NCBI GenBank assembly: GCA_016861025.1
Contig: BOKO01000003.1
Coordinates: 124,001 to 188,000, forward strand
Length of the DNA stretch: 64,000 nt
Direction of reading: 5' to 3'
Source: Chloroflexota bacterium
Lineage (GTDB): Bacteria; Chloroflexota; Anaerolineae; Caldilineales; Caldilineaceae
Shown here: one piece after another, positions 19,241 to 27,912 of the stretch
Position numbering within the stretch: position 1 is the first letter of the stretch
Layout of the letters: each line of letters opens with the position of its first letter
Translations under genes and position numbers: made by a program
The notes under the pieces: generated by a model
The model's input: only the letters and a program-made list of their open reading frames with translations
Databases searched by the model: none
What the model was told of the DNA's origin: nothing

Positions 19241-20815
19241 CTATCCGCGGCGGCGTCGATTCCAGATGATCAGCCAGGTCAACATGCCGATCAAAGCCAG
19301 CCCGCCAATCAAGACGCCGATTGTCGCCAGAGCGTCCGTCAACGGCCGATCGTTGAGAAATGCCAGCCAGGCTTGGGGCTGCACCGGCGTGGGCGACGGC
19401 GTTGCCGCCTCAAGGAGGCGCTGCTCGGCGAGCGCGATCACGGTTGGCTCGCCGCCGCCCGCCAACCCGTTCGCCTGCTGCACTTCGTCGCCAAGAGGCG
19501 CGAGAAATGGGACAACCTCCGCTGGCGGCGGCGTGTCGGTTGGCGTGCTTGTCGGCGTCGGGGTGTCCGTCGGCGGCGATGTTGGCGTAGGCGGTGATGT
19601 GGGCGTGGGCGTCACAGTGGGGGGATAGCAGACCGTCATCACGACCTTGTCGATGAACTGCCAGGTTCGCAGGGCGTTGCCGTCGTTGAAGGTGTTAAAA
19701 TAAAGCACCAGCGGTCGCCCGATGAACCCGGTCAGGTCGACAGTGTCCTGACGCCAGGCGTTGGTGTTGAGCCGCTTGCGATAGAGAACCCCAGCCGTCG
19801 AGTTGTCGAGGTTGAGCAGAATCACTTCCTGGCGGTCGATTGCCAGCCCGCTGGGGATGCTTTCCAGCACGCCTTCTTCTGTGCGGTCAAAGTGCCACCA
19901 GCTCAATGAAGCCGAGCCTGCCATCGGTGAAATCTGGAAAGGCTGACGAATCGACGAATAGGATGGATGGTTGTCAGGAATTACGGGCACAGCGCCCGGG
20001 TCGATTCCAAGCCGTGCCGAGCGCAGCCCATCGTACACCGGGCTGCCAACAAAGGCCGGCGGCGCCGGCGCATCCCCCAGAATCCAGAACGAGTTGTCTT
20101 CGAAGCTGCCGTTCAAGATGCCATCGGTGACGCAGCCGACGGGCAGCGGCGTCGCCGTAAATGTTGGCGTCGGCGAGACTGTGATTGTCGGCGTGGGAGT
20201 GACAGTCGGCGGTGTTGGACAGGCGATGATCGAAACATTGTCCACATTCATCCAGGTGATGCTACCCGCGCCGTCGTTGAATACGCCAAAGACAAGGGTG
20301 ATCTGCTGGCCGGCGAAACTGTCAAGCGGATAGCCGCTCACCGTCTGCCAGTTGCCAAGATTTTGTTTGTAGCGCGCTGGCAGCAGCGGCTCGCGACGCC
20401 CGCCAGCAGCCTGGATTTCAGCGAATTGTTCGTCGTTGTCGGGAATATCGACATTGAAGCGCGGGAAATATTGAAACGAAAGTGTGATGGTGTAGCCAGC
20501 AGGTAAAAAGATCGACTGGCTGAGCGTGCTCGTGTTGTTCTGATTGGGGCCAGCCGCCTGCAACCCAATGCGCGCTGAAGCCGGGGAGGCAGGCGTCGCC
20601 CAGACCGACGTGTCGCGGATCACCCATCCTTGCGTGCTCCATGCCGGCGAGATGGCTGAGGCGAAGTTGCCATTCACCACCAGTTCAAAGCACCCTGGCT
20701 GCGATGGCGGATGTGGAGCGGGGGCCGCAAAGGTCGCCGCATCTAGCGGAGCCGCTGGTAAAATCCACAGCAACGTCAGCAAGACAAGGGCTATACTCGC
20801 CCAAAACTGGCGCAT
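19241..20815 (-). CDS. Secreted, Thr-Pro-linked protein with C-terminal membrane anchor
   Basis: A protein of about 524 residues, function unknown. The preferred ATG at 20815 starts a signal peptide (MRQFWASIALVLLTLLWILP) and has AAAGG upstream; the open frame extends to 20902 without a better site. Two similar beta-sandwich-like domains (about residues 35-190 and 225-400) each begin near a CFELVVNGNFA / CVTDGILNGSFEDNSFW block and contain a strand resembling LVFGVFNDGAGSITWMNVD or LVLYFNTFNDGNALRTWQFI. This suggests duplicated carbohydrate-binding-like modules. They are joined by Thr-Pro repeats, and a second long Thr/Ser-Pro linker leads to a C-terminal transmembrane helix (LIGGLALIGMLTWLIIW) with an RRRR cytoplasmic stop. 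It is probably displayed on the cell surface. Confidence 0.78.
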   Translation of the reverse strand: MRQFWASIALVLLTLLWILPAAPLDAATFAAPAPHPPSQPGCFELVVNGNFASAISPAWSTQGWVIRDTSVWATPASPASARIGLQAAGPNQNNTSTLSQSIFLPAGYTITLSFQYFPRFNVDIPDNDEQFAEIQAAGGRREPLLPARYKQNLGNWQTVSGYPLDSFAGQQITLVFGVFNDGAGSITWMNVDNVSIIACPTPPTVTPTPTITVSPTPTFTATPLPVGCVTDGILNGSFEDNSFWILGDAPAPPAFVGSPVYDGLRSARLGIDPGAVPVIPDNHPSYSSIRQPFQISPMAGSASLSWWHFDRTEEGVLESIPSGLAIDRQEVILLNLDNSTAGVLYRKRLNTNAWRQDTVDLTGFIGRPLVLYFNTFNDGNALRTWQFIDKVVMTVCYPPTVTPTPTSPPTPTSPPTDTPTPTSTPTDTPPPAEVVPFLAPLGDEVQQANGLAGGGEPTVIALAEQRLLEAATPSPTPVQPQAWLAFLNDRPLTDALATIGVLIGGLALIGMLTWLIIWNRRRRG

Positions 20816-21131
20816 TGAAGCAACCTTTCGCAGGATTTGGTGCACGCTGTAATCGTGGTTGCGCAGAAGAATGAGCAAATCAATCTGACAGCCAATCGAC
20901 ATCTGCCAAAAAAGTTACCACTGTACAGGAGTGTAGCACAAACCCTGCGCGCTGGCAATGTCGATTTGGTGCAGCAAGGAGCGTCTCTCAACTCCAGAAA
21001 AGCGTTGAGTAAAACGCAATACGCTCCCAGACCTCCTCGCGGGAAGGGAAGCCTGGGACGCCGCCCAGCCTGCACATAGTATTACACAAGATTTTCGCGT
21101 TGTATTGCACATTTTGTGCAGAGTTTTCAGA
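20816..21131. other. Intergenic stretch without a convincing gene
   Basis: The 316 bases between two minus-strand genes hold short open frames only, none with a ribosome site and codon bias. Small inverted repeats are visible (CTCAAC/GTTGAG near 20995-21015). No promoter could be placed with confidence. Confidence 0.5.
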
Positions 21132-23480
21132 TTATGTCTTGCTTGTTATGCTGTGTTGGCATTTTTCGATCCACACAACGGTGTCATAGAAAAGCGCCCC
21201 CGCCCCCATATCAGCCTCATCGGGCGGCGTAAGCTGGTTGATGTTGCGTCCATCAGGGCTGAACTTCGCCCACCATACGCCCGGCGCCAGCACAGCCCCC
21301 GGCATAACAGTTTCCGCGATCTCGGCGGTAAGATGAACCTCCCCGAATTCGTTGCAGACGCGCACAGCGTCACCTGTCGCGATGCCGCGCGCCGCCGCAT
21401 CATGCGGATGAATGTATAGCAGCGGTTGCTTTTCGCGTTGCAAGAAGCGCGGCACATTGGCAAAGGTCGTATTAAGGAAAGAGTGTGCAGGGGAAGAGAT
21501 GCAAACGAGCGGAGACGAAGGGTGGGGGAGAGGGGAAGAAGGGGAAACGATGCCGCTCACGCTACTCCCTACTCTCCCATTCTCCCATTCCCCAACTTTC
21601 CAACTCTCCTGCCAACGCGGCGGTGTGTACGTCGGCAAGGGATCGTAGCCGTCAGCAGCCATGCGCTCGCTGTAGAATTCGCATTTGCCGCTTGGCGTGG
21701 GGAAATCACCCTCGGCGAAGGGTCGATACGGCTGCGCTGCATTGACGCGATAGTAACCTTCCGCCAGCAATCGCTCCCAGGTGAGGCCGGCGAAACGGGG
21801 GTGCGTCTGCGCTTCGACAAATGCGCGCAGAATCTCCTCGTCCGTTTCCTGAAAGCATGGGTCGTCGTAGCCAAGCGCAGCAGCCAAACGGCGAAAGATT
21901 TCGCTGTTGGGCAGCGACTCGCCCACCGGCGCAATCGCCGGGCGGTTGAGCGACAGATAGGCGTGGCCGTAAGAGCGGTGGATGTCCCAGTGTTCAAGTT
22001 GCGTCGTCGCCGGCAGAATATAGTCGGCATAGTCGGCGGTGTCGGTCTGGAAGTGCTCCATGACGACGGTGAAGAGGTCGTTGCGGCGCAATCCAGCCAG
22101 CACAGCGGCCTGGTCGGGCGCAACCGCAGCCGGATTGCAATTGTAGATAATCAACGCCTTGACGGGCGGCCCTGCCTCTTCGGGCGTCAGGATTGGGTCA
22201 ACCGGGCGCGGATGATAGTGCGCCATCGCAATGCGCGCCGGGTCCAGGCTCAACGCATCGCCGAGGCGATTCATGTTGATGGTGCGAGGGGGGAATAGAG
22301 AGGAGGAGATAGGGTGATTGGAGATTGGGGATTGTTCATTGCCCGGCGCATCTCCTTCTCCCCCTCTCTCCTTCTCTCTTTCCCCTCCTCTTGCCAGAAG
22401 TTCGGGTCGATAGAGGCCGCGCTTATCCAGATGGCGAAACAGCCCGCTGGCGCTGAGCTGGATGCCGCCGCCACGATGTCGCCAGGCGCCGACAAGCGCG
22501 GGCAGACAAGCGATCGTGCGCACAGCCATGCCGCCGCCGTGATGACGTTGCACGCCGTAGTTGATGCGAATCGCCGCGGGCTGCGTCGTGGCATATTCGC
22601 GCGCCAGGGCGACGATGCGCTCGGCGGGTGCGCCGGTGATTGCGGCGGCGCGCGCGGGCGTCCATTCACGCACACGCACGGCAAGCTGATCGAAACCGAC
22701 GGTGCACCGCTCCACATACTCCGCATCGACCAGACGCTCGCTAATGATCACATGCATCATCGCCAACGCCAGCGCGCCGTCTGTGCCAGGACGAACGGCG
22801 ATCCATTCGTCGGCGGCCTGGGCGGTGCGCGTTTTTGCAGGATCGATGACGATGACGCGTGCGCCTTGCTTGCGCGCCTGCTGGACAAAAGGCCACAAGT
22901 GCAGGTTGCTCGTCAAGGTGTTGCTGCCCCAGATCAGGATCAGGCGTGCGTGGGCAAAATCTTCGGGCAAGAGGCCCTCCGCCGCGCCGATGGTGTAGAG
23001 GTAGCCCTCGAAGCCGGCTTCGGAGCATATCGTGCGCGCAAGCTGGCTGGCGCCCATGCGGTTAAAGAAGCGCGTCGCCATCCCTTCGCCCTGCAAGAAG
23101 CCAAGCGTGCCGCTGTAGGAATAGGGCAATACGGCCTCGGCGCCATATTCTGCGATGATAGCGCGCAGCCGTTGCGCAATGTCGGCAATCGCCTCCCCCC
23201 AAGACACAGACTCGAATTGACCGCTGCCTTTGGCCCCAACGCGGCGCAGCGGCTTGGTCAGGCGGTCGGCGTGATAGGTGCGCTCCAGGTAACGGTCGAC
23301 CTTGCCGCAGAGCTTTCCCTGTGTGATCGGGTGATCGACATGTCCCCAGATATCGACGGCGCGGCCGCTTGCGCGCTCGACAGCGACCTGCCACGAACAT
23401 GTGTCCGGGCAGTCATGAGGGCACGCGCCGGTGATCACGGTGAAGGCGGGGTTTTCGGCGTAGAGATGAAGTTTTGCCAT
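21132..23480 (-). CDS. Molybdopterin bis-MGD oxidoreductase with two repeat-derived insertions
   Basis: A cytoplasmic Mo/W oxidoreductase of the DMSO reductase family (782 residues), substrate unknown. The N-terminal 4Fe-4S site is C20, C24, C28 and C58 (ACPHDCPDTCSW and KLCGK). TICSEAGFEG supplies a candidate Mo-ligand Cys at C152. IWGSNTLTSNLHLW and VIVIDPAKTRTAQAAD are guanine-dinucleotide-binding blocks, and the C-terminal domain includes HPHDAAARGI. No Tat signal, membrane or iron-sulfur partner subunit is adjacent. I start at the ATG ending 23480 with AAAGG upstream, not at the frame's first start (23591). Two segments, at 22290-22391 and 21513-21614, are low-complexity and repeat-like. 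They interrupt blocks that normally adjoin (PELLA...PRTINM and YTPP...PLVCISSPAH) while the frame stays open. Confidence 0.9.
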   Translation of the reverse strand: MAKLHLYAENPAFTVITGACPHDCPDTCSWQVAVERASGRAVDIWGHVDHPITQGKLCGKVDRYLERTYHADRLTKPLRRVGAKGSGQFESVSWGEAIADIAQRLRAIIAEYGAEAVLPYSYSGTLGFLQGEGMATRFFNRMGASQLARTICSEAGFEGYLYTIGAAEGLLPEDFAHARLILIWGSNTLTSNLHLWPFVQQARKQGARVIVIDPAKTRTAQAADEWIAVRPGTDGALALAMMHVIISERLVDAEYVERCTVGFDQLAVRVREWTPARAAAITGAPAERIVALAREYATTQPAAIRINYGVQRHHGGGMAVRTIACLPALVGAWRHRGGGIQLSASGLFRHLDKRGLYRPELLARGGEREKERGGEGDAPGNEQSPISNHPISSSLFPPRTINMNRLGDALSLDPARIAMAHYHPRPVDPILTPEEAGPPVKALIIYNCNPAAVAPDQAAVLAGLRRNDLFTVVMEHFQTDTADYADYILPATTQLEHWDIHRSYGHAYLSLNRPAIAPVGESLPNSEIFRRLAAALGYDDPCFQETDEEILRAFVEAQTHPRFAGLTWERLLAEGYYRVNAAQPYRPFAEGDFPTPSGKCEFYSERMAADGYDPLPTYTPPRWQESWKVGEWENGRVGSSVSGIVSPSSPLPHPSSPLVCISSPAHSFLNTTFANVPRFLQREKQPLLYIHPHDAAARGIATGDAVRVCNEFGEVHLTAEIAETVMPGAVLAPGVWWAKFSPDGRNINQLTPPDEADMGAGALFYDTVVWIEKCQHSITSKT
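21513..21614. repeat. Purine/pyrimidine heptad-type element inside molybdopterin gene (3' copy)
   Basis: Plus strand: a G/A-rich arm (21520-21550) and a C/T-rich arm (about 21565-21612, CTCCCATT-type units) flank a short centre and are partly complementary. It is translated in frame as about 33 residues (ESWKVGEWENGRVGSS, then SPSSPLPHPSSP). Confidence 0.65.
22290..22391. repeat. Heptad-type palindromic element inside molybdopterin gene (5' copy)
   Basis: The left arm contains GGTGATTGGAGATTGGGGAT and the right arm a run of CTCCTTCTCCCCCTCTCTC type, around a centre near 22335-22350. It is read in frame as about 34 residues (GGEREKERGGEGDAPGNEQS, PISNHPISSS). The GATTGGAGATTGG core is the same as in the mutS copy. 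Confidence 0.7.
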
Positions 23481-23592
23481 GAGATCGTTGCCTTTTTGAT
23501 AATCAACGGACGTACTATGGACGCTATTGTACCGCATTGACGGCGCAAATGGGGTGCAGCGTCGATCATTGAACTGGAAAAGCACGTCCAAC

Positions 23593-23622
23593 GTGACAGC
23601 AGCGATGGATTGAGGCTATAAT
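23593..23622 (+). promoter_or_regulatory. Sigma70-type promoter for ilvE
   Basis: GTGACA (23593-23598), an 18-base spacer and a perfect TATAAT (23617-23622). The predicted leader is about 66 bases to the ATG at 23695. This is the best promoter match in the window. Confidence 0.65.
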
Positions 23623-23694
23623 CAAGAAAACATCCATCCATTTCTCTGTCTCGAATGCGAGACGCCAATCTTCATGAAACAAGGAGCGGTTTCT

Positions 23695-24615
23695 ATGGCT
23701 ATGCGCGCTGACTACATCTGGATGAACGGAAAGATCATTCCCTGGGATGAGGCGCAGGTGCACGTCTTTACTCACGCACTGCACTATGGCAGCAGCGTCT
23801 TTGAGGGCATCCGCGTCTATGAGACAGTAAAGGGGCCTGCGATCTTCCGCGGGCGCGAACATTACGAACGTCTGCTCTACAGCGCCAAAGTCGCCCGCAT
23901 TCCTTCTCCCTACACGGTGGATGAATACATGCAGGCCACGATCGATGTGGTGCGCGCCAACAAGCAGCGCAGCGCCTATATCCGTCCGCTTGTCTTCCGC
24001 GGCTATAACACGCTTGGCGTCGATGGTCGCGGCTGCCCGGTCGAGGTGATCGTCGCCTCGGTGCCGTGGGGCGCGTATCTCGGCAAGGAAGGGCTGGAAC
24101 AGGGCGTCGATGTTCAGGTCAGCTCATGGCGACGCATGGCGCCCGACACGACCAGCGCGCTGGCGAAGATCGGTGGACAATATGTCAACAGCCAGAATGT
24201 CGTCATGGAGGCGCGCGACAATGGTTTCACCGAGGGCATTGCGCTCGATGTCAACGGCTATGTCTCCGAAGGCAGCGGTGAGAACATCTTCTTGATTATA
24301 AAGGGCAAAATCTACACGCCGCCGCTCGCCAACAGCATTCTCGGCGGCATCACGCGTGACTGCGCCACGCAGATTGCGCAAGAACTGGGCTACACGGTCG
24401 TCGAATCGGTCATCCCGCGTGAAATGCTCTACATGGCTGACGAAATCTTCTTCACCGGCACCGCCGCCGAGATCACACCTGTGCGCTCGGTGGATCGCAT
24501 GCCGGTCGGTGAAGGAAAGCGCGGCCCGATTACAGAGCGCATCCAGGCGCGCTTCTTCGGCATTGTTGAGGGTGAGCTGCCCGATACGCACAACTGGTTG
24601 ACAATGGTGGAGTAA
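23695..24615 (+). CDS. ilvE: Branched-chain amino acid aminotransferase (fold type IV)
   Basis: A PLP enzyme that interconverts Leu/Ile/Val and their keto acids. The 306-residue length is normal. FTHALHYGSSVFEGIRVYE is the conserved N-terminal block and RPLVFRGYNTLGV a substrate-loop region. The PLP lysine is K158 in SALAKIGGQYVNSQN, and GYVSEGSGENIFLI plus FFTGTAAEITPV are the cofactor-phosphate-binding motifs. The ATG at 23695 has AGGAG 8 bases upstream, better than the ATG at 23674. The promoter at 23593-23622 serves it. No other ilv or leu gene is nearby. Confidence 0.96.
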   Translation: MAMRADYIWMNGKIIPWDEAQVHVFTHALHYGSSVFEGIRVYETVKGPAIFRGREHYERLLYSAKVARIPSPYTVDEYMQATIDVVRANKQRSAYIRPLVFRGYNTLGVDGRGCPVEVIVASVPWGAYLGKEGLEQGVDVQVSSWRRMAPDTTSALAKIGGQYVNSQNVVMEARDNGFTEGIALDVNGYVSEGSGENIFLIIKGKIYTPPLANSILGGITRDCATQIAQELGYTVVESVIPREMLYMADEIFFTGTAAEITPVRSVDRMPVGEGKRGPITERIQARFFGIVEGELPDTHNWLTMVE

Positions 24616-24626
24616 CGACGCTACAG

Positions 24627-24656
24627 GTGACAGTCACTGACACAGGTGACTGTCAC
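24627..24656. terminator. Hairpin after ilvE
   Basis: A perfect 11-bp inverted repeat (GTGACAGTCAC and its complement) with an 8-base loop begins 12 bases after the ilvE stop. It is followed by a weakly T-rich stretch (TTGATTGTTT). It could be the ilvE terminator or a dispersed repeat. Confidence 0.5.
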
Positions 24657-24747
24657 ACCTTGATTGTTTCACACCCTGGAACCGAGCCTCTCCATCTCAG
24701 CGTTGGGTTGCAAACATGACGCGCGTTGCACAAAGGAGAGAAACACA

Positions 24748-26070
24748 ATGACCTATCTCGAACGCATCCGCATTGCACATGCCGACCCCGAACAGCTTGA
24801 GCAGACTTATCGCACTGCCCTACAAAGCGGCGACGATGATGCATTTGCAGGCGCCATCGAAGACGCCTATGCCGAAGCGCCCGACAACTTGCTTTTTAGC
24901 GCCTGGCACTATCGTCTGGCGTACGAAGTCATCCGGCCAATGCGTCGCGCCGTCCCGTGGATGGTCGCCATCCTCCTCGCTGTAACTAACGGGCTAATCT
25001 TCTGGTGGCTCTCCGCCGACCAGTATGTGATCAAGGTGGGTGGGCAGAGCCATTTACCGCTGTTTCTAATCGTTTGGGCGCCGATCAGCGCCGTCTTTGT
25101 GCTAATGTTGCTGGTCGCCAGCGGTGCGAAACAGTCGCGCTGGGCGGCGTTGCTTGGCGTTGCGATCCTTGCCCTCGGTGCATATCCATTGTGGGCGCAT
25201 ACGCTGATTGGTGCACAAACGCTGGAGCGGCACTACCTTGATCAAATGGTTCCACACCTGGCGCTGTTGGCGTGGTCAGCGGTGGGATTGTTTGTGCTGC
25301 GCGGTCGGGCTGACGCGTCAAACCGTTTTGCCTTTCTGATCAAGTCGCTGGAAATCTTCATCATGGGCGGGTTGTTTGCCATCGCCGGCGGCATTTTTAC
25401 GGGGATCACAGCCGGGTTGTTCGAGGCGCTGGCGATCACCTTGCCCGATGTTGTCATGCGTTTGCTTGTGGCCGGCGGCTTCGGGTTGATCCCTATTCTG
25501 GCGGTGACTGTGATCTATGATGCAACTGCGGCGCCCGCTGCGCAATCTTTCGACGACGGGCTGAGCCGAGTCATTGCCACCTTGATGCGAGTGCTGCTGC
25601 CGCTGACGCTATTGGTGCTCGTCATCTACCTCGGCTTCATTCCGTTTCGTTTTTGGGAGCCGTTCCAAAATCGGGATGTGCTGATTATCTACAACGCCAT
25701 GCTCTTTGCGGTGGTTGCCTTGCTGGTGGGCGCAACGCCGATCCAACCAGGGGCGCTGACGCCTGGGTTGCGCTTCTGGCTGCGTCGTGGTTTGATTGCC
25801 GTTGCGTTGCTGGCGGTTGTGGTCAGCGTGTATGCGCTGGCGGCGATCGGCTATCGCACCTGGGAGGGCGGCATAACGCTCAATCGACTGACCATCATCG
25901 GTTGGAATGTGATTAACATCGCCATTTTGTCGCTATTGTTGATCCGTCAGCGCCGCGCCGGCGAACACGCCTGGCCTCAGGCGATGCAAGCAGCGTTTGG
26001 CGCTGGAATGCCGGTCTACGTGGGATGGGCAATGTTTGTCGTGTTGGCGACGCCATGGCTGTTCCGCTAA
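24748..26070 (+). CDS. Multi-spanning membrane protein of unknown function
   Basis: A 440-residue integral membrane protein I do not recognise. A soluble N-terminal domain of about 65 residues (MTYLERIRIAHADPEQLEQT, ending DNLLFSAWHYRLAY) resembles a short helical repeat. It is followed by about ten hydrophobic segments, including AVPWMVAILLAVTNGLIFWW, LLGVAILALGAYPLW, FIMGGLFAIAGGIFTGITAG and LITLLVLVIYLGFIPFRFW-like stretches. No transporter motif or catalytic residue stands out. The start at 24748 is well supported by AAAGGAGA. It seems to be a single-gene unit between the ilvE hairpin and the convergent hyuB. The domain layout resembles DUF4153-type bacterial membrane proteins, but that is only a suggestion. 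Confidence 0.7.
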   Translation: MTYLERIRIAHADPEQLEQTYRTALQSGDDDAFAGAIEDAYAEAPDNLLFSAWHYRLAYEVIRPMRRAVPWMVAILLAVTNGLIFWWLSADQYVIKVGGQSHLPLFLIVWAPISAVFVLMLLVASGAKQSRWAALLGVAILALGAYPLWAHTLIGAQTLERHYLDQMVPHLALLAWSAVGLFVLRGRADASNRFAFLIKSLEIFIMGGLFAIAGGIFTGITAGLFEALAITLPDVVMRLLVAGGFGLIPILAVTVIYDATAAPAAQSFDDGLSRVIATLMRVLLPLTLLVLVIYLGFIPFRFWEPFQNRDVLIIYNAMLFAVVALLVGATPIQPGALTPGLRFWLRRGLIAVALLAVVVSVYALAAIGYRTWEGGITLNRLTIIGWNVINIAILSLLLIRQRRAGEHAWPQAMQAAFGAGMPVYVGWAMFVVLATPWLFR

Positions 26071-26139
26071 AAGCAGCGTTGGAATCCAATCTAAAGGCAC
26101 AGCAATAAATCATAAGGGTTTCTTCGGTAAGAATTGCCG

Positions 26140-27759
26140 TCATTTCTTTCCCCAACCACCGCCCCCTGGCGTTTCCACGCGCAGCCGATCGCCAGTGTGT
26201 AATCGCCGTGTGAACTTGGACGGCAGCATTTCTTCCATCCCGTTGGCATGAATGAGTATGTTGCGCCCTGGCTGTCCTGCTTCACCGCCGGCAAGTCCCC
26301 ACGGTGCAACGGCGCGGCGTTCGCTGATCATGGTGACGGTGGCGCTGGTCAGCAGCTCGTACTCGCGCACGATGCCATCGCCGCCGTGATGCGTTCCTGC
26401 GCCGCCGCTGCCTGTACGTACGCCATACCGCCGCACGCGAAAGGGGTAGACGATCTCCAGCGCCTCGACTGGCGTGTTAAGCGTGTTGGTCATGTGCACC
26501 TGCACACCGCTTAACCCATCGCCCGCTGGACTGGCGCCCATACCGCCGCCGATTGTTTCATAGTAGGCGAAGGGTTTGCCATCGTTGCGCAGCCCACCGA
26601 TGGTGAGGTTGTTCATTGTGCCCTGGCTGGCGGCGGGGACGCGGTCGGGCAATGCCTGCGCCAGCGCGCCGAGCACCACGTCGGTGATGCGTTGCGAGGT
26701 CTCGACATTGCCGGCGGCGACCGCAGCGGGTGGCGCAGCATTGACCAATGAGTTCTCCGGCGCAATGACATGCACCGGCGCAAAACAACCTTCGTTCATC
26801 GGGATGTCGGCGTCGATCAGGCAGCGCATGACGTAATAGCAGGCGGACTGGGTGATGGCGATCACGGCGTTGAGCGAGCCGTGCACCACCGGCGCTGTGC
26901 CGCTGAAGTCAAAGGTGATTGTGTCGCCCGCAATTGTCGCCGTCACCCGAATCGGGATGAGCGTAAGCTGGTCGCCTTCAATCAATTCGATCACATCCTC
27001 GAAGGCGTAGACGCCGTCGGGCCAACTCGCGATCGTGGCGCGTGTGATGCGTTCGCTGTACGTCTGCAAATGTGTGCAATAGGCGAGCACCTCGGCGCGC
27101 CCGTGCCTCGCCACGAGTTCACGCAGCCGGCGCGCGCCGATGGCAGCCGCCGCGCGCTGCGCCGCCAGATCGCCGCGGCGTTCGTCGGGCGTGCGCACAT
27201 TGCGCAGGATCAGGGCGAGCGCATCCTCGTTGAGCACGCCGCCGCGATAGAGCTTGAGCGGCGGGATGATGATGCCTTCCTGAAAAATCTCGGTGGAAAG
27301 CGGCAGCGAACCGGGCGTCATCCCACCCACATCGGCATGGTGGGCGCGGCTGGCAACGAAGAAGGCAGGGGTAATGGGGCGGTGCGACACAGGCACGCCC
27401 TCTCTCCCCCTCTCCCCCTCTCCCATTCCCCCATCCTCGACAAACACTGGCGCAATCATCGTAATATCCGGCAGATGGTTACCCCCCTCGAAGGGATCGT
27501 TGACGATGACAATGTCGCCCTCTTCCCAGGTTGGGAAGCGATTGAGGATGGTGCGCACGCTGGCAGGCATGGCGCCGAGATGCGCCGGGATGTGTGCAGC
27601 CTGTGCGACCAGGTTCCCCTGTCCGTCGAAGAGCGCACACGAAAAGTCCAGGCGCTCCTTGATGTTGGGCGAATAAGCCGTGCGCCGCAACGTGACGCCC
27701 ATTTCCTCGGCGACGCCGGCAAAACGATGACGATAGAGTTGAAGCGTGATTGGATCCAT
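26140..27759 (-). CDS. hyuB: Hydantoinase B/oxoprolinase family protein, without its A partner
   Basis: The beta-type subunit of ATP-dependent N-methylhydantoinase, acetophenone/acetone carboxylase or oxoprolinase-like complexes; the substrate cannot be told. The 539 residues begin MDPITLQLYRHRFAGVAEEM. Family blocks include RTAYSPNIKERLDFSCALFD, GDIVIVNDPFEGGNHLPDIT, RAHHADVGGMTPGSLP and GGGMGASPAGDG. The HyuA-type ATPase subunit normally encoded beside it is absent: upstream is a repeat and then a pterin dehydratase gene, and downstream a convergent membrane protein gene. About 23 residues (109-131, GGMGEGERGREGVPVSHRPI) interrupt the normally contiguous APVF...FFVASRAHH region and are encoded by a pyrimidine/purine repeat. 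No clear ribosome site. Confidence 0.9.
   Translation of the reverse strand: MDPITLQLYRHRFAGVAEEMGVTLRRTAYSPNIKERLDFSCALFDGQGNLVAQAAHIPAHLGAMPASVRTILNRFPTWEEGDIVIVNDPFEGGNHLPDITMIAPVFVEDGGMGEGERGREGVPVSHRPITPAFFVASRAHHADVGGMTPGSLPLSTEIFQEGIIIPPLKLYRGGVLNEDALALILRNVRTPDERRGDLAAQRAAAAIGARRLRELVARHGRAEVLAYCTHLQTYSERITRATIASWPDGVYAFEDVIELIEGDQLTLIPIRVTATIAGDTITFDFSGTAPVVHGSLNAVIAITQSACYYVMRCLIDADIPMNEGCFAPVHVIAPENSLVNAAPPAAVAAGNVETSQRITDVVLGALAQALPDRVPAASQGTMNNLTIGGLRNDGKPFAYYETIGGGMGASPAGDGLSGVQVHMTNTLNTPVEALEIVYPFRVRRYGVRTGSGGAGTHHGGDGIVREYELLTSATVTMISERRAVAPWGLAGGEAGQPGRNILIHANGMEEMLPSKFTRRLHTGDRLRVETPGGGGWGKK
27367..27436. repeat. Repeat-like insertion inside hyuB
   Basis: The plus strand shows a run of CCCTCTCTCCCCCTCTCCC type ending in CCCATTCCCCCATCC (about 27398-27436). 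It is translated on the minus strand in frame as Gly/Glu/Arg-rich residues. Only one arm is clear here, unlike the two-armed copies elsewhere. Confidence 0.55.
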
Positions 27760-27771
27760 GGTTGCGGATGA

Positions 27772-27912
27772 GAAGAAAATTGAAGATTGAGAGATTGGAG
27801 ATTAAGAGATTGGAGATTGGAGATTGGTGATTCACTACGTCTGCCGGCGGTTTGCCCGCCCCACAATCTCAAATCTCCCAATCTCCAATCTCTAGTCTCC
27901 AATCTCCAGTCT
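27772..27912. repeat. GGAGATT heptad palindromic element, hyuB upstream
   Basis: The left arm (27781-27828) consists of variants of GGAGATT/AGAGATT with 7-8 base period. After a GC-rich centre (about 27835-27865) the right arm (27866-27911) consists of AATCTCC variants. The arms are extensively complementary. It fills the whole gap between hyuB and the pterin dehydratase gene. Confidence 0.85.

Noticed and set aside
27772..27912. GGAGATT arrays considered as a CRISPR array
   Set aside because: Units are only 7 bases, directly adjacent, without spacers, and have complementary arms; no cas genes are present.
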